NCBI GenBank assembly: GCA_020848935.1
Contig: JADLHF010000011.1
Coordinates: 1-41,297 of the forward strand
DNA from: Acetobacteraceae bacterium
GTDB lineage: Bacteria > Pseudomonadota > Alphaproteobacteria > Acetobacterales > Acetobacteraceae
Length of the DNA: 41,297 nt
Direction of reading: 5' to 3'
The position numbers were made by a program, and so were the translations under genes. Positions 30,105 through 38,361 of this stretch are shown one piece after another (the first letter of the stretch is position 1; each line of letters begins with the position of its first letter). The notes beneath the pieces were generated by a model. It searched no databases, was not told where the DNA came from, and saw only the letters and a list, made by a program, of their open reading frames with translations.

Positions 30105-31793
30105 ATGCCGCACCGCGCCGCACCCAGCTTCGTCGAGCTGTTCACACCCAAGCTGGTGACGGTGCTGCGCGAGGGGTATGGGCTGCGCCACCTGCGGGCC
30201 GACGTGATCGCCGGGCTGACGGTGGCGATCGTGGCGCTGCCGCTGTCCATGGCGATCGCCATCGCCTCCGGCGTGTCGCCGGATCGGGGATTGTACACCG
30301 CGATCGTCGGCGGATTCGTGGTCTCGGCGCTGGGTGGCAGCCGGCTGCAGGTCGGCGGGCCGGCCGGGGCCTTCATCGTGCTGGTGCTGGCCACGGTGAA
30401 CGAGCATGGCGTTGACGGGCTGATCCTGGCCACCTTCCTGTCCGGGATCATCATGGTGGCGGTTGGGTTCCTGCGGCTTGGCACCTTCATCAAATACATT
30501 CCGTTCCCGGTCACCGTGGGGTTCACCGCGGGGATCGCGGTGATCATCGGCGCCAGCCAGCTGCGCGAGTTGTTCGGCATGACGCTGGCGCATGAGCCGG
30601 GCGACCTGATACCGAAGCTGGTGGCGCTGTGGGGCGTGGTGGACACGATCACGCCGCAGGCAATGGCGGTCTCGGCGGGGACCATGGCGACGATCCTGCT
30701 GGTGCGCCGGCTGCGGCCGCACTGGCCGGGGATGCTGATTGCGGTGGCGCTGGGCTCGCTCGCCGCCTGGGTGCTCGGGCTTCCGGTGGCGACGATCGGC
30801 ACCAAGTTCGGCGGCATTCCGAACGGGCTGCCGGCGCCGAGCCTGCCGCACCTGTCGCTGGATGCGGTGCTGGCGGTGCTGCCGGCGGCGGCGTCGTTCG
30901 CGCTGCTGGGCAGCATCGAGAGCCTGTTGTCCGCCGTGGTGGCCGACAACATGAGCGGGCGGCGGCACCGTTCCAACTGCGAGCTGGTGGCTCAGGGGAT
31001 GGCCAACATGGCCTCGGCGGTGTTCGGCGGGTTCTGCGTGACCGGAACCATCGCGCGCACCGCAACCAACGTGCGCGCCGGCGCCCGCGGCCCCATCGCG
31101 GGCATGCTGCACGCGCTGTTCCTGTTGCTGTTCATGCTGGTGGCGGCCCCGCTGGCCGGCTACATCCCGCTTGCCACGTTGGCCGGGGTGCTGGCGGTGG
31201 TGGCCTGGAACATGTTCGAGAAGCGCGAGTTCGCCGCCCTGATCCGCGCCTCCTGGGGCGATGCCGTGGTGTTGCTGGCGACCTTCCTGCTGGTGATCTT
31301 CCGCGACCTGACCGAGGGCATCCTGGTGGGATTCGGACTGGGCACGCTGCTGTTCCTGCATCGCATGGCGCAGTCCGTGGAGGTGCAGACCGGCCTGCCG
31401 CTGGTGGTGGAGGACGAGGCCGACGAGGTGGCGGGCGAGGTGCGTGTGCCGTACAACCCCGCGCTGGCGAGCGATCCCGATATCGTGGTGCATCGGATCT
31501 CGGGCGCGTTCTTCTTCGGCTCGGCGGCGCATGTGGCCGTGGCACTGGACCATCTGGCGGAACGACCCAAGGCCTTCGTGCTGGATTTCTCCGCGGTGCC
31601 GCTGCTGGATTCGACGGCGGCCAGCATCATCGGGGCCTTCGCGCGCAAGGCCGGGCGCCGACACGCCGCGGTGCACATCGCCGGCGCCATCCCCGGCGTG
31701 CATCGCGTGCTGCAAAGCCACGGGGTGCGGCCGCCGCATGTGCAGTTCGACGCGACCGTTGCTTCGGCACTGGCCGCGGCGCGCGCGGCATAG
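30105..31793 (+). CDS. SulP/SLC26-family anion transporter with STAS domain
   Basis: A 562-residue inner-membrane transporter. The membrane domain (about 30-430) begins with the SulP opening LRADVIAGLTVAIVALPLSMA, then GLYTAIVGGFVVSALGGSRL, PAGAFIVLVL and ADNMSGRRHRSNCELVAQGM, the last being the conserved cytoplasmic loop. The C-terminal STAS domain (about 460-560) has IVVHRISGAFFFGSAAHVAV and FVLDFSAVPLLDSTAASII. SulP proteins carry sulfate, bicarbonate or dicarboxylates; the substrate cannot be assigned. GAGGAG lies about 6 nt before the ATG at 30105; an in-frame ATG at 30069 is a weaker option. The 186-nt gap to the divergent binding-protein gene would hold both promoters, but none is obvious. 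Confidence 0.93.
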   Translation: MPHRAAPSFVELFTPKLVTVLREGYGLRHLRADVIAGLTVAIVALPLSMAIAIASGVSPDRGLYTAIVGGFVVSALGGSRLQVGGPAGAFIVLVLATVNEHGVDGLILATFLSGIIMVAVGFLRLGTFIKYIPFPVTVGFTAGIAVIIGASQLRELFGMTLAHEPGDLIPKLVALWGVVDTITPQAMAVSAGTMATILLVRRLRPHWPGMLIAVALGSLAAWVLGLPVATIGTKFGGIPNGLPAPSLPHLSLDAVLAVLPAAASFALLGSIESLLSAVVADNMSGRRHRSNCELVAQGMANMASAVFGGFCVTGTIARTATNVRAGARGPIAGMLHALFLLLFMLVAAPLAGYIPLATLAGVLAVVAWNMFEKREFAALIRASWGDAVVLLATFLLVIFRDLTEGILVGFGLGTLLFLHRMAQSVEVQTGLPLVVEDEADEVAGEVRVPYNPALASDPDIVVHRISGAFFFGSAAHVAVALDHLAERPKAFVLDFSAVPLLDSTAASIIGAFARKAGRRHAAVHIAGAIPGVHRVLQSHGVRPPHVQFDATVASALAAARAA

Positions 31794-31834
31794 AGCTTCG
31801 GCCCCCGCGAATTCGCGTTACCTGCCTGGTGGAT

Positions 31835-31893
31835 TCATACCAGCCCGCTTAATGGTTGGCCCATGAAGTATGGGTCAACGCGGGCTGGCATGA
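31835..31893. repeat. REP-like hairpin 1
   Basis: A 14-nt arm TCATACCAGCCCGC at 31835-31848 pairs with GCGGGCTGGCATGA at 31880-31893 (one mismatch). An inner stem GTTGGCCCAT/ATGGGTCAAC also pairs with one mismatch. It lies after the SulP stop, between convergent genes. Its ACCAGCCCGC arm recurs in the next hairpin. Confidence 0.75.
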
Positions 31894-31933
31894 GTCTTTG
31901 CTTTGCGCGCGGCCACCGGCCAGCCCCGCGCGC

Positions 31934-31986
31934 GATACCAACCCGCGAAACGGCCGGAAGAGTCGGCCATTTCGCGGGCTGGTATC
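31934..31986. repeat. REP-like hairpin 2
   Basis: A long interrupted stem: GATACCA, CCCGCGAAA and GGCCG on the left pair with CGGCC, TTCGCGGG and TGGTATC on the right, with single mismatches between the segments. It lies 40 nt from hairpin 1 in the convergent gap 31794-32013. It is probably a terminator or REP-type element for one or both flanking genes. Confidence 0.78.
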
Positions 31987-32013
31987 AAGCTCCGCAGCGA
32001 ACGCCCCAGGGCA

Positions 32014-33120
32014 CTATTCAAGCACCGCCTCGGTCTTCGCCTTGATCAGCGCGAAATCGATCCTTGCCCCCAGGCCGGGTCCCGTGGGGGCGGCGAGCAT
32101 CCCGTTCGCGTCTGGCCGGAACTCCGTCTCCAGCCCGTAGCGATGCGCCCCGTCCGGCAGCAGCACCTCGAACCACGTCGTGTTCGGGATCGCCATGCAG
32201 ACATGCAGGTTGGCCAGGTTGTTCAGCGAATTGCCGCTGTGATGCACCTCGTAGTTCATGTGGAACGCCTCGGCCAGGTGCGCCGTCTTCAGCATCGTCG
32301 TCAGCCCGCCCTTGGCCGGAATGTCGCCGCGCAGATAGTCGGTCGCCTGCTGCTGGATCCAGATCGGATAGGTGTCCAGCCCGCCCATCGGATACTCGGT
32401 CGCCATGATCGGGATGTTGAGCTTCTGCCGCAGTTTCACGTACGAAAGAATATCCTCGTCCGCCAGCGGGTCCTCGTACCACTTGAACCCCATCTCCTGA
32501 ATGGCGAGCCCCACCTTCAGCGCGCCGGGATAGTCGTAGCTCCAGGTCGAATCCAGCATGACCGGATAGGCATCGCCCACCGCCTGGCGCACCGCCGCGC
32601 AGACCTTGATGTCGGTGTCCGGATCGGTCGGCGGATGGATCTTGTAGCCCGCCCACCCCTCCTGCTTATGCTGCTGCGCCTGCGCCACATAGGCGCCGGC
32701 ATCCGGCAGCAACTGCGAACTCGCATACGCCCCGATCGCGGTGCGGTGCGTGCCCATCAGCGCATGCACCGGCAGCCCGGCGATCTTGCCCACGAGATCC
32801 CACAGCGCCACATCCGCGGCCCCGATCACCCGCCAGCTCACGTTGCGGCTCAGCTTCAGCATCCGCTGGTGCAGCCGCTCCCGCTCCAGCGGATTGGCCC
32901 CCATCAGCACCGGCTTGATCCAGCGGATCAGGCCGGGCCCGTCCATGCTCCCCGGGTTGCTCGCCGAACCCAGGAAGGCATGCCCCTCATGCCCGTTATC
33001 GGTGCGCACCCGAAGCAACCCCAGATTGCTCACCGGCTGGGTGAAGCTGCCGGCGTGGTAGCTGGTGCGCGGGATGTTGTCCCAGGTGAAGATGGTCAGC
33101 GACACATGGTCGATCTTCAT
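32014..33120 (-). CDS. Enolase-superfamily (mandelate racemase/muconate-lactonizing type) enzyme
   Basis: A 368-residue enzyme of the mandelate-racemase fold. A capping domain (1-130) precedes the barrel. Metal ligands fit Asp190 (VMLDSTWSYDYP), Glu216 (WYEDPLADED) and Glu242 (MATEYPMGG). The acid/base Lys region reads GYKIHPP (Lys160, with His162 where many members have a second Lys), and EVHHSGNS near 291-298 could supply the His of the His-Asp dyad. The family dehydrates sugar acids or racemises alpha-hydroxy acids; this KxH arrangement prevents me from naming the substrate. The start at 33120 is firm, with GGAGGAAACA a few nt upstream. Upstream is a 356-nt gap holding two hairpin repeats. 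Codons end mostly in G, unlike most minus-strand genes between 9 and 27 kb. Confidence 0.88.
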   Translation of the reverse strand: MKIDHVSLTIFTWDNIPRTSYHAGSFTQPVSNLGLLRVRTDNGHEGHAFLGSASNPGSMDGPGLIRWIKPVLMGANPLERERLHQRMLKLSRNVSWRVIGAADVALWDLVGKIAGLPVHALMGTHRTAIGAYASSQLLPDAGAYVAQAQQHKQEGWAGYKIHPPTDPDTDIKVCAAVRQAVGDAYPVMLDSTWSYDYPGALKVGLAIQEMGFKWYEDPLADEDILSYVKLRQKLNIPIMATEYPMGGLDTYPIWIQQQATDYLRGDIPAKGGLTTMLKTAHLAEAFHMNYEVHHSGNSLNNLANLHVCMAIPNTTWFEVLLPDGAHRYGLETEFRPDANGMLAAPTGPGLGARIDFALIKAKTEAVLE

Positions 33121-33289
33121 GGCTGTTTCCTCCGTGGCTTGCCGGCGATGCTGCCCGACCGCCCCGCGCCGCTCAACCCCAGGCGATGGAACTGGACAGC
33201 CTCCACCCGCCTCGCAGGCACCGGCATCCCGCCGGGTCCCGCACATTGAGCGGTTTGCGCATGGGGTGTTTCATGAGCGGGAAGAAGGC

Positions 33290-33470
33290 AGAATCTTCTT
33301 TTTGTGAACAAAAAGAAGCAAGAAAACTTCAATAATTTTCGTTAGGTAGATCTTCATTACCAGAACAATAATCAGAAAAACGTCCAATCACAGGCCATTG
33401 CATGGCGTCACGCGTAGTTATATGGGAAATGAACAAAAGTTTTTTGGTTCTTTTTTCAAAAAAGAACACT
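33290..33470. repeat. Facing pair of AT-rich hairpin units with long AT-rich spacer
   Basis: Unit 1 has its stem at 33295-33318 and tail CAAGAAAACTTCAATAATT. The inverted unit 2 has tail ATGAACAAAAGTTTTTTG from 33428 and stem at 33447-33467. The spacer of about 90 nt is unusually AT-rich and shows no open frame of interest. The locus fills the 356-nt gap between the enolase-superfamily start (33120) and the aminotransferase stop (33477). Confidence 0.8.
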
Positions 33471-33476
33471 TTTTCG

Positions 33477-34637
33477 CTAACTCCAGCGCCCCAACCGCTC
33501 TGCCGCTTCGGCCATGTCGGCTTCCGGCCCGCAATAGCTGAAGCGCACGAAATGGTGGCCGCGCTGGCGGTCGAAATCCATGCCGGGCGAGGCGGCGATA
33601 CCGGCTTCGGCGAGCATGCGGGCGCAGAAGGCCTGCGAGTCGTTGCTGCGGTCCGCGATGTCGGCGTACAGGTAGAATGCGCCTTCGGCCGGGCTGATGC
33701 GGGGGAAGCCGGCGGCGGGCAGGGCGCGCAGCAGCAGGTCGCGCGAGCGGCGGTAGCGGGCCACGTTGGCATCGAGTTCGGCGGTGCAGTCGAAGGCGGC
33801 TTCGGCGGCGATCTGGGCGATGTGGGGCGCGCTGATGAATAGGTTCTGCGCCAGGCATTCCACCGGGCGGACCAGATCTTCGGGCAGCACCAGCCAGCCG
33901 ATGCGCCAGCCGGTCATGGAGAAGTACTTCGAGAACGAGTTCACCACGATGGCGCTGTCGCTGTAGGCGGCGGCGGTGGCGTGGGGCTGGTCGTAGGTCA
34001 GGCCGTGGTAGATCTCGTCGCTGATCAGCCGCACGCCATGGGCGTGGCACCAGCGGGCGATGGCGGCCAGCTCGTCGGGTGCCAGCATGGTGCCGGCGGG
34101 GTTGCAGGGGCTGGCGACGATCAGGCCGTCGGGCGGCGGGTCCATCGCGGCGAGCATGGCCACGGTGGGCTGGAAGCGGGTTTCCGGGCCAGTTTCCAAC
34201 ATCACCGGGGTGATGCCCAGGGCGGTGAGGATGTTGACGTAGGGCGGGTAGAACGGGGTTGCCATCGCCACCCGGTCGCCTGGGTCGAAGGCGGCGAGGA
34301 AGGCCAGCGGGAAGGCGCCGGAGGCCCCGACCGTCACCGCGATGCGGCCGGCGGGGATGTCCACGCCATACGAGGCACGGCCATGGGCGGCGATTCGCGC
34401 GCGCAGGGAGGGCAGGCCGAATGCCTCAGTGTAGCCCATCGGGGCGCCGGCGGCGAGCGCGCGCTGGGCGGCGGCCACCGCGCCGGCGGGCGCCCCGGTG
34501 CCGGGCTGGCCCACCTCCATGCGGATCACGTGCGGCGCGCCGGGCGGCAGTTGGGCCTGGCGGGCATTGGCCGCGGTGATCACGTCCATCACCATGAACG
34601 GCGGTGCGGCGGCGCCGCTGCCGACCTTGAGCGCCAT
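33477..34637 (-). CDS. Class I/II PLP-dependent aminotransferase
   Basis: A 386-residue fold-type I aminotransferase. The PLP lysine is Lys237 in VVNSFSKYFSMTGWRIGW. The cofactor-binding Asn179 (SPCNPAGT) and Asp207 (LISDEIYHG) are present, and VRFSY near the C-terminus supplies the carboxylate-binding Arg. The sequence style is that of aspartate/aromatic aminotransferase subgroup I-gamma, but the amino donor is not certain. The ATG at 34635-34637 overlaps the upstream gene's TGA by one base (TGATG), so it is translationally coupled to the GGT-like lipoprotein gene. The pair forms a minus-strand operon that ends at a hairpin-repeat locus. Confidence 0.92.
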   Translation of the reverse strand: MALKVGSGAAAPPFMVMDVITAANARQAQLPPGAPHVIRMEVGQPGTGAPAGAVAAAQRALAAGAPMGYTEAFGLPSLRARIAAHGRASYGVDIPAGRIAVTVGASGAFPLAFLAAFDPGDRVAMATPFYPPYVNILTALGITPVMLETGPETRFQPTVAMLAAMDPPPDGLIVASPCNPAGTMLAPDELAAIARWCHAHGVRLISDEIYHGLTYDQPHATAAAYSDSAIVVNSFSKYFSMTGWRIGWLVLPEDLVRPVECLAQNLFISAPHIAQIAAEAAFDCTAELDANVARYRRSRDLLLRALPAAGFPRISPAEGAFYLYADIADRSNDSQAFCARMLAEAGIAASPGMDFDRQRGHHFVRFSYCGPEADMAEAAERLGRWS

Positions 34638-36067
34638 CAGTTGCTGCCGGCGGCCAGCCCGTGGCCGCGCGGATCGGCCGCCCAGGTGCATTGGCCGCTG
34701 CTGCCGGGCAGTGCGCCGGGGCACAGCATGGCATTGGCGCGGCCGGGCTCGGGCACAGGGTTGGGCAGGGCGCGGCGGGCGGCGACGCTTTGCTGCAGGG
34801 CCACGGCCACCGCCAGCGGCGCGCCCTCCTGCCCGGTGCCGGTGAAGGCGCCCTTGAATGCCATGCGGTTATGGGTGGCGTACAGGATCGCGGCCGAGAG
34901 CAGTGGCGGCGGCATCCAGTTGGGCGAGGCGGCCAGCAGCACGCCGGTCTGCGGCGCCACGCGGCCGGTGCCGAACAGGTTGTTCATGGTCAGCGCGCAG
35001 GCCACCGCGTTGCCTTCGCGATCCACCGTCAGGAACCCGGTGGAGGCGGGCAGCGGCGGCAGGCTGCCGGAGGGCGAGTCGGTGGCGTCCAGGGCTGCCT
35101 GCGGATTGCCGCCATAGCCGCCGCGGCGCCAGGCAGTGGCCACGCCGGCGGCCCGCGCCGCGGCGGCGGGAACGGCATTGGCGTCGGCTTCCAGCACGCG
35201 CCAGGCGGCACCGGCGGCCAGGCCGCCATCGGTGGGCAGGAAGGCGGCATAGTCGCCGCCGCCCAGCGCCAATTTCGGCGCCGGCTGGTAGCTCGGCAAG
35301 GCAGCGCGCAGGGCAGCCGGGGTGATGCCGCCGCCGGCACGCAGGCTGGCCTCGGCGAAGCGGCGGGCCAGCCCGCCCTGGTACAGGTCACCCACGCCGG
35401 CCACGCGCAGCTGGCCGATGGTGGAAGCCAGGTCGGGTTGCAGCAGCGTGTCGCCCTCGACCGGGCGGCGGCCACCGGGCAGGAAGATGGCGGCGGTATC
35501 GGGGTCGGCGGACAGCGCGCTGGCCACCACGTCGAGGTCGCTTGCGAAGGTGCGGCTGACCGAGGCGCCGAAGCGGGCCAGTTGCTCGGCCGGCACGATC
35601 AGGGATTCGAAGGGCCGGCGGCCATAGCGCGCATGCAGGGCGAACAGGCCGCGCGCCAGCATCGGCACCGCGGCCGGGCGGTCGCCGCCCGCCCCGCCCG
35701 GTGGCGGCAGGAACAGCACCGCCTCGGCCCCCAGCAGCGGCGAGGCCTGGGCAAAGGCCAGGCAGGCGCCGCCGCTGCCCAGACTGGCGCGTGACGGCAG
35801 CGTGACCGCCAGGGTGAAGCCGGCGGCCACTGCCGCATCGGCCGCGGTGCCGCCGGCCGACAGCACGGCGCGCGCCGCCAGGGCTGCCTGCGGCTCGTCG
35901 GCGATGGCCGCGCCGAGGAAGCCGCGCACGAAGCCGGCGGTCCCCTCCTTCGGCCGGTCGGCGCCGGTCAGCCGGTCGGAGACGGATTCCAGCGTGGCGC
36001 AGCCGGTCGTTGCCAAACCGACGGCAAGCAGGACGGCGGCGGTCCGGGCTGCTAAGCTGCGGGGCAT
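34637..36067 (-). CDS. Gamma-glutamyltransferase-like lipoprotein, divergent
   Basis: The 476-residue product begins with a lipoprotein signal (MPRSLAARTAAVLLAVGLAT followed by TGC, Cys23 the likely lipidation site). The body follows the Ntn-hydrolase gamma-glutamyltranspeptidase plan: AGGTAADAAVAAGFTLAVTL near 71-90, SLGSGGACL, and a small-subunit start STGFLTVDREGNAVACALTM near 342-361 with MNNLFGTG. In active enzymes that small-subunit start reads TTH-F/Y, with the first Thr as nucleophile. Here the aligned residues are Ser342-Thr343-Gly344, and the GSPGG-type motif of the active site is not found. The large subunit also looks shortened. It may be an inactive or functionally altered paralogue. 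An AGGAA precedes the ATG, which shares CATG with the divergent gene at 36066. Confidence 0.78.
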   Translation of the reverse strand: MPRSLAARTAAVLLAVGLATTGCATLESVSDRLTGADRPKEGTAGFVRGFLGAAIADEPQAALAARAVLSAGGTAADAAVAAGFTLAVTLPSRASLGSGGACLAFAQASPLLGAEAVLFLPPPGGAGGDRPAAVPMLARGLFALHARYGRRPFESLIVPAEQLARFGASVSRTFASDLDVVASALSADPDTAAIFLPGGRRPVEGDTLLQPDLASTIGQLRVAGVGDLYQGGLARRFAEASLRAGGGITPAALRAALPSYQPAPKLALGGGDYAAFLPTDGGLAAGAAWRVLEADANAVPAAAARAAGVATAWRRGGYGGNPQAALDATDSPSGSLPPLPASTGFLTVDREGNAVACALTMNNLFGTGRVAPQTGVLLAASPNWMPPPLLSAAILYATHNRMAFKGAFTGTGQEGAPLAVAVALQQSVAARRALPNPVPEPGRANAMLCPGALPGSSGQCTWAADPRGHGLAAGSN

Positions 36068-37454
36068 GCGGCGATTCCTGATGTTCGGCGGAAGGTGGCG
36101 ATCGGTGCTGTCGGCAACGGTGTTGGCGCTGGTGCTGGTGCTGGCCCCGGCCGGCCGGGCGGCGGCCCAAGGGGCGGCGCAAACGGTGGTGATCATCCGC
36201 GACGCCGAGACCGAGACGCTGCTGCGCAATTTCGCCACCCCCCTGTTTCGTGCGGCAGGGGTGGAACCTCGCTCGGTCCACATCATCCTGATCCGCGATG
36301 ACGCTCTAAACGCCTTCGTCAGCACCGGCAACCGCCTGTTCATCCACACCGGGATCATCGCGAAGGCGGACTCGGCGCTGGAACTGATCGGCGTGCTGGC
36401 CCATGAGGCCGGGCATATCCGTGGCGGCCACCTGGCCAAGCTGCCGGAAATGGTGCGCCAGGCGATGCTGAAGGCGATCGCCGCCATGCTGATCGGCATC
36501 GCCGCCGGCACGGTCGGGCGCAGCCCGGATGCCGGCATGGGCGCGGCCCTGGGCGGCCAGCAACTGGCGCAGCGCGGCCTGTTCAGCTTCACCCGCGGCA
36601 TGGAGAACGCCGCCGACCAGGCCGCGCTGTCTGCGCTGGACCAGGTGGGCTGGTCGGCGCGCGGGCTGCTGGCGCTGTTCGGCCGGATGCAGGAGCAGGA
36701 CGCGCTGGTGGACGATATGCAGGACCCGTATCTGCGCACCCATCCCCTGACGCGCAGCCGGATCGAGACGGTGCGCGCCCATGTCGCCGCCAGCCCCTAT
36801 TCCGATGCCAAGCTGCCGGCGGGGTTCGACAGTGAATTCCTGATGGTGCGCGCCAAGCTGCGCGGCTTCCTGGAGCCCAGTTCGCTGACCCTGCGCCGCA
36901 TCCGCGCCGACGACACCGCGGCGCCGGCGCGCTATGCCCGCGGCATTGCGCTGTACCGGCTGGGCCGCACCGACGAGGCGCTGGCGGTGATCGACGGGCT
37001 GCTGGCCGAACAGCCGGCCAATCCCTGGCTGCATGAGCTGAAGGGCCAGATCCTGTTCGAGGGCGGGCGGGGTGCCGCCGCGATCGCGCCATACCGCGAG
37101 GCCGCGCGCCTGGCGCCCGACCAGACGCCGATCCGCGCCGCCCTGGCGCGCGCCATGATCGAGACCGGTGAGCCCGCCCAGCTGCGCCAGGCGATCGGCC
37201 ATCTGCAATCCGCCCTGGCGCGCGAACACGACGACGCCGATTCCTGGCGCGCCCTGGGCACCGCCTGGGGCCGGCTGGGCGAGATGGGCCAGGCCGATCT
37301 GGCTTTGGCCGAGGAGGCATTGGTGCTAGGGGACATCCCGCGCGCCCGTGCGCTGGCCCGCCGTGCCGAGAAACAGTTGCCGCCCGGGCCGTCGCGGCTG
37401 CGCGCCGCCGATCTCGGCAATGCCGTCCGCAAAGAGAACCGCGAGGGGTTTTGA
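36066..37454 (+). CDS. M48-family zinc metalloprotease with TPR repeats (BepA-like)
   Basis: The 462-residue product has a signal sequence (MRRFLMFGGRWRSVLSATVL..., likely cut after AAA near residue 34). The zinc motif is VLAHEAGHIRGG (His113, Glu114, His117), and the third ligand is in ENAADQAAL. From about 290 a TPR-like helical domain follows (ARGIALYRLGRTDEALAVID, then EGGRGAAAIAPYREAARLAP). This matches BepA/YfgC, a periplasmic protease and chaperone that removes stalled outer-membrane proteins. The ATG at 36066-36068 overlaps the divergent start at 36065-36067; ATG 36081 is an alternative. It is followed 2 nt later by the DsbA-like gene, so both act together in periplasmic quality control. 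Confidence 0.9.
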   Translation: MRRFLMFGGRWRSVLSATVLALVLVLAPAGRAAAQGAAQTVVIIRDAETETLLRNFATPLFRAAGVEPRSVHIILIRDDALNAFVSTGNRLFIHTGIIAKADSALELIGVLAHEAGHIRGGHLAKLPEMVRQAMLKAIAAMLIGIAAGTVGRSPDAGMGAALGGQQLAQRGLFSFTRGMENAADQAALSALDQVGWSARGLLALFGRMQEQDALVDDMQDPYLRTHPLTRSRIETVRAHVAASPYSDAKLPAGFDSEFLMVRAKLRGFLEPSSLTLRRIRADDTAAPARYARGIALYRLGRTDEALAVIDGLLAEQPANPWLHELKGQILFEGGRGAAAIAPYREAARLAPDQTPIRAALARAMIETGEPAQLRQAIGHLQSALAREHDDADSWRALGTAWGRLGEMGQADLALAEEALVLGDIPRARALARRAEKQLPPGPSRLRAADLGNAVRKENREGF

Positions 37455-37456
37455 CC

Positions 37457-38239
37457 ATGCGCCTTGTCCGAACCCTGTGCCGCATGCTGTGCGGACCGGC
37501 CCTGGTGGCCGCCATGTTGGCCGTCGCCCCGTCGGCCTGGGGCCAAGCGACATCCGCGCCGCCCGCCGGCAGCTTCAGCGCCGGGCAGCGCCAGGAGATC
37601 ATCGCCATCATCCGCGAGGCGCTGCGCAGCGACGCCAGCCTGCTGCGCGACGCGATCGCCGCGTTGCAGGAGGACGAGGCGCGGCAGAAATCCGGCGCCA
37701 CCCGCGGCGTCATCGCCGAGCTGGGCCAGGCGCTGACCCGCACCCCCGGCGACCCCGTGGCCGGAAACCCCAAAGGCGACGTGACCGTGGTGGAGTTCTA
37801 CGACGTGCGCTGCCCGTATTGCCGGCGGATGGTGCCGGTGATCGCCGAGCTGATCCGCCGCGACCCCGGCGTGCGCGTGGTGTACAAGGACTTCCCCATC
37901 CTCGGCCCGGCCAGCACGCTGGGTGCCCGCGCCCTGTTGGCGGCCCACAAGCAGGGCGGCTACCTGAAGCTGCACACGGCACTGATGACGGGTGCACCCA
38001 ACCTGGACCAGGACGCGCTGCGCGGCATGGCCGACCGCGTCGGGCTGGACTGGGACCGGTTGCAGCGCGACATGGGGGACCCCGATATCATGGGCCGCAT
38101 CAATGCCAACCTCGCCTTGGGCCGGCGGTTGGACCTGCAAGGCACGCCGGCCTATGTGATCGGTGAACACGTGCTGCCCGGCGCGGTGGACCTGTCCGAC
38201 CTTTTGGCCGCGGTGGCGGCGGCGCGCAGCGCGCGGTAG
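37457..38239 (+). CDS. DsbA-family thiol:disulfide oxidoreductase
   Basis: The 260-residue exported protein has a signal peptide (MRLVRTLCRMLCGPALVAAM..., cleavage likely after AWG near residue 29), a helical N-terminal segment (about 40-95) and a thioredoxin-fold domain. The active site is CPYC (Cys119 and Cys122 in VEFYDVRCPYCRRM), and the cis-Pro loop is LQGTPAYVIGEH near 230. The CPYC dipeptide and the N-terminal helical segment resemble Com1/ScsC-type DsbA proteins, which may form or shuffle disulfides; some oligomerise through that segment. GAGGGG lies about 8 nt before the ATG. It is co-transcribed with the M48 protease and followed by a hairpin repeat. Confidence 0.9.
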   Translation: MRLVRTLCRMLCGPALVAAMLAVAPSAWGQATSAPPAGSFSAGQRQEIIAIIREALRSDASLLRDAIAALQEDEARQKSGATRGVIAELGQALTRTPGDPVAGNPKGDVTVVEFYDVRCPYCRRMVPVIAELIRRDPGVRVVYKDFPILGPASTLGARALLAAHKQGGYLKLHTALMTGAPNLDQDALRGMADRVGLDWDRLQRDMGDPDIMGRINANLALGRRLDLQGTPAYVIGEHVLPGAVDLSDLLAAVAAARSAR

Positions 38240-38256
38240 GAGAGCGGGCAGGGGAG

Positions 38257-38299
38257 GAAGGTCTTCCTTTTCCGGAGAGAAGGAAGCAAAAAGACCTTC
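38257..38299. repeat. AT-rich hairpin unit, single copy, C/G-enriched variant
   Basis: Stem CTTCCTTTTC/GAGAAGGAAG at 38263-38286 with an outer AAGGTC/GACCTT stem enclosing a GCAAAAA bulge. The compensatory C/G changes preserve pairing, which supports selection on the structure. It is located 17 nt after the DsbA-like stop. Confidence 0.8.
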
Positions 38300-38361
38300 A
38301 CGCGTTGTTCTTCGCTTGGCGGCGTCGTGCCCTTTGGCAGGGGATGTGCATAGGCGAGGCC

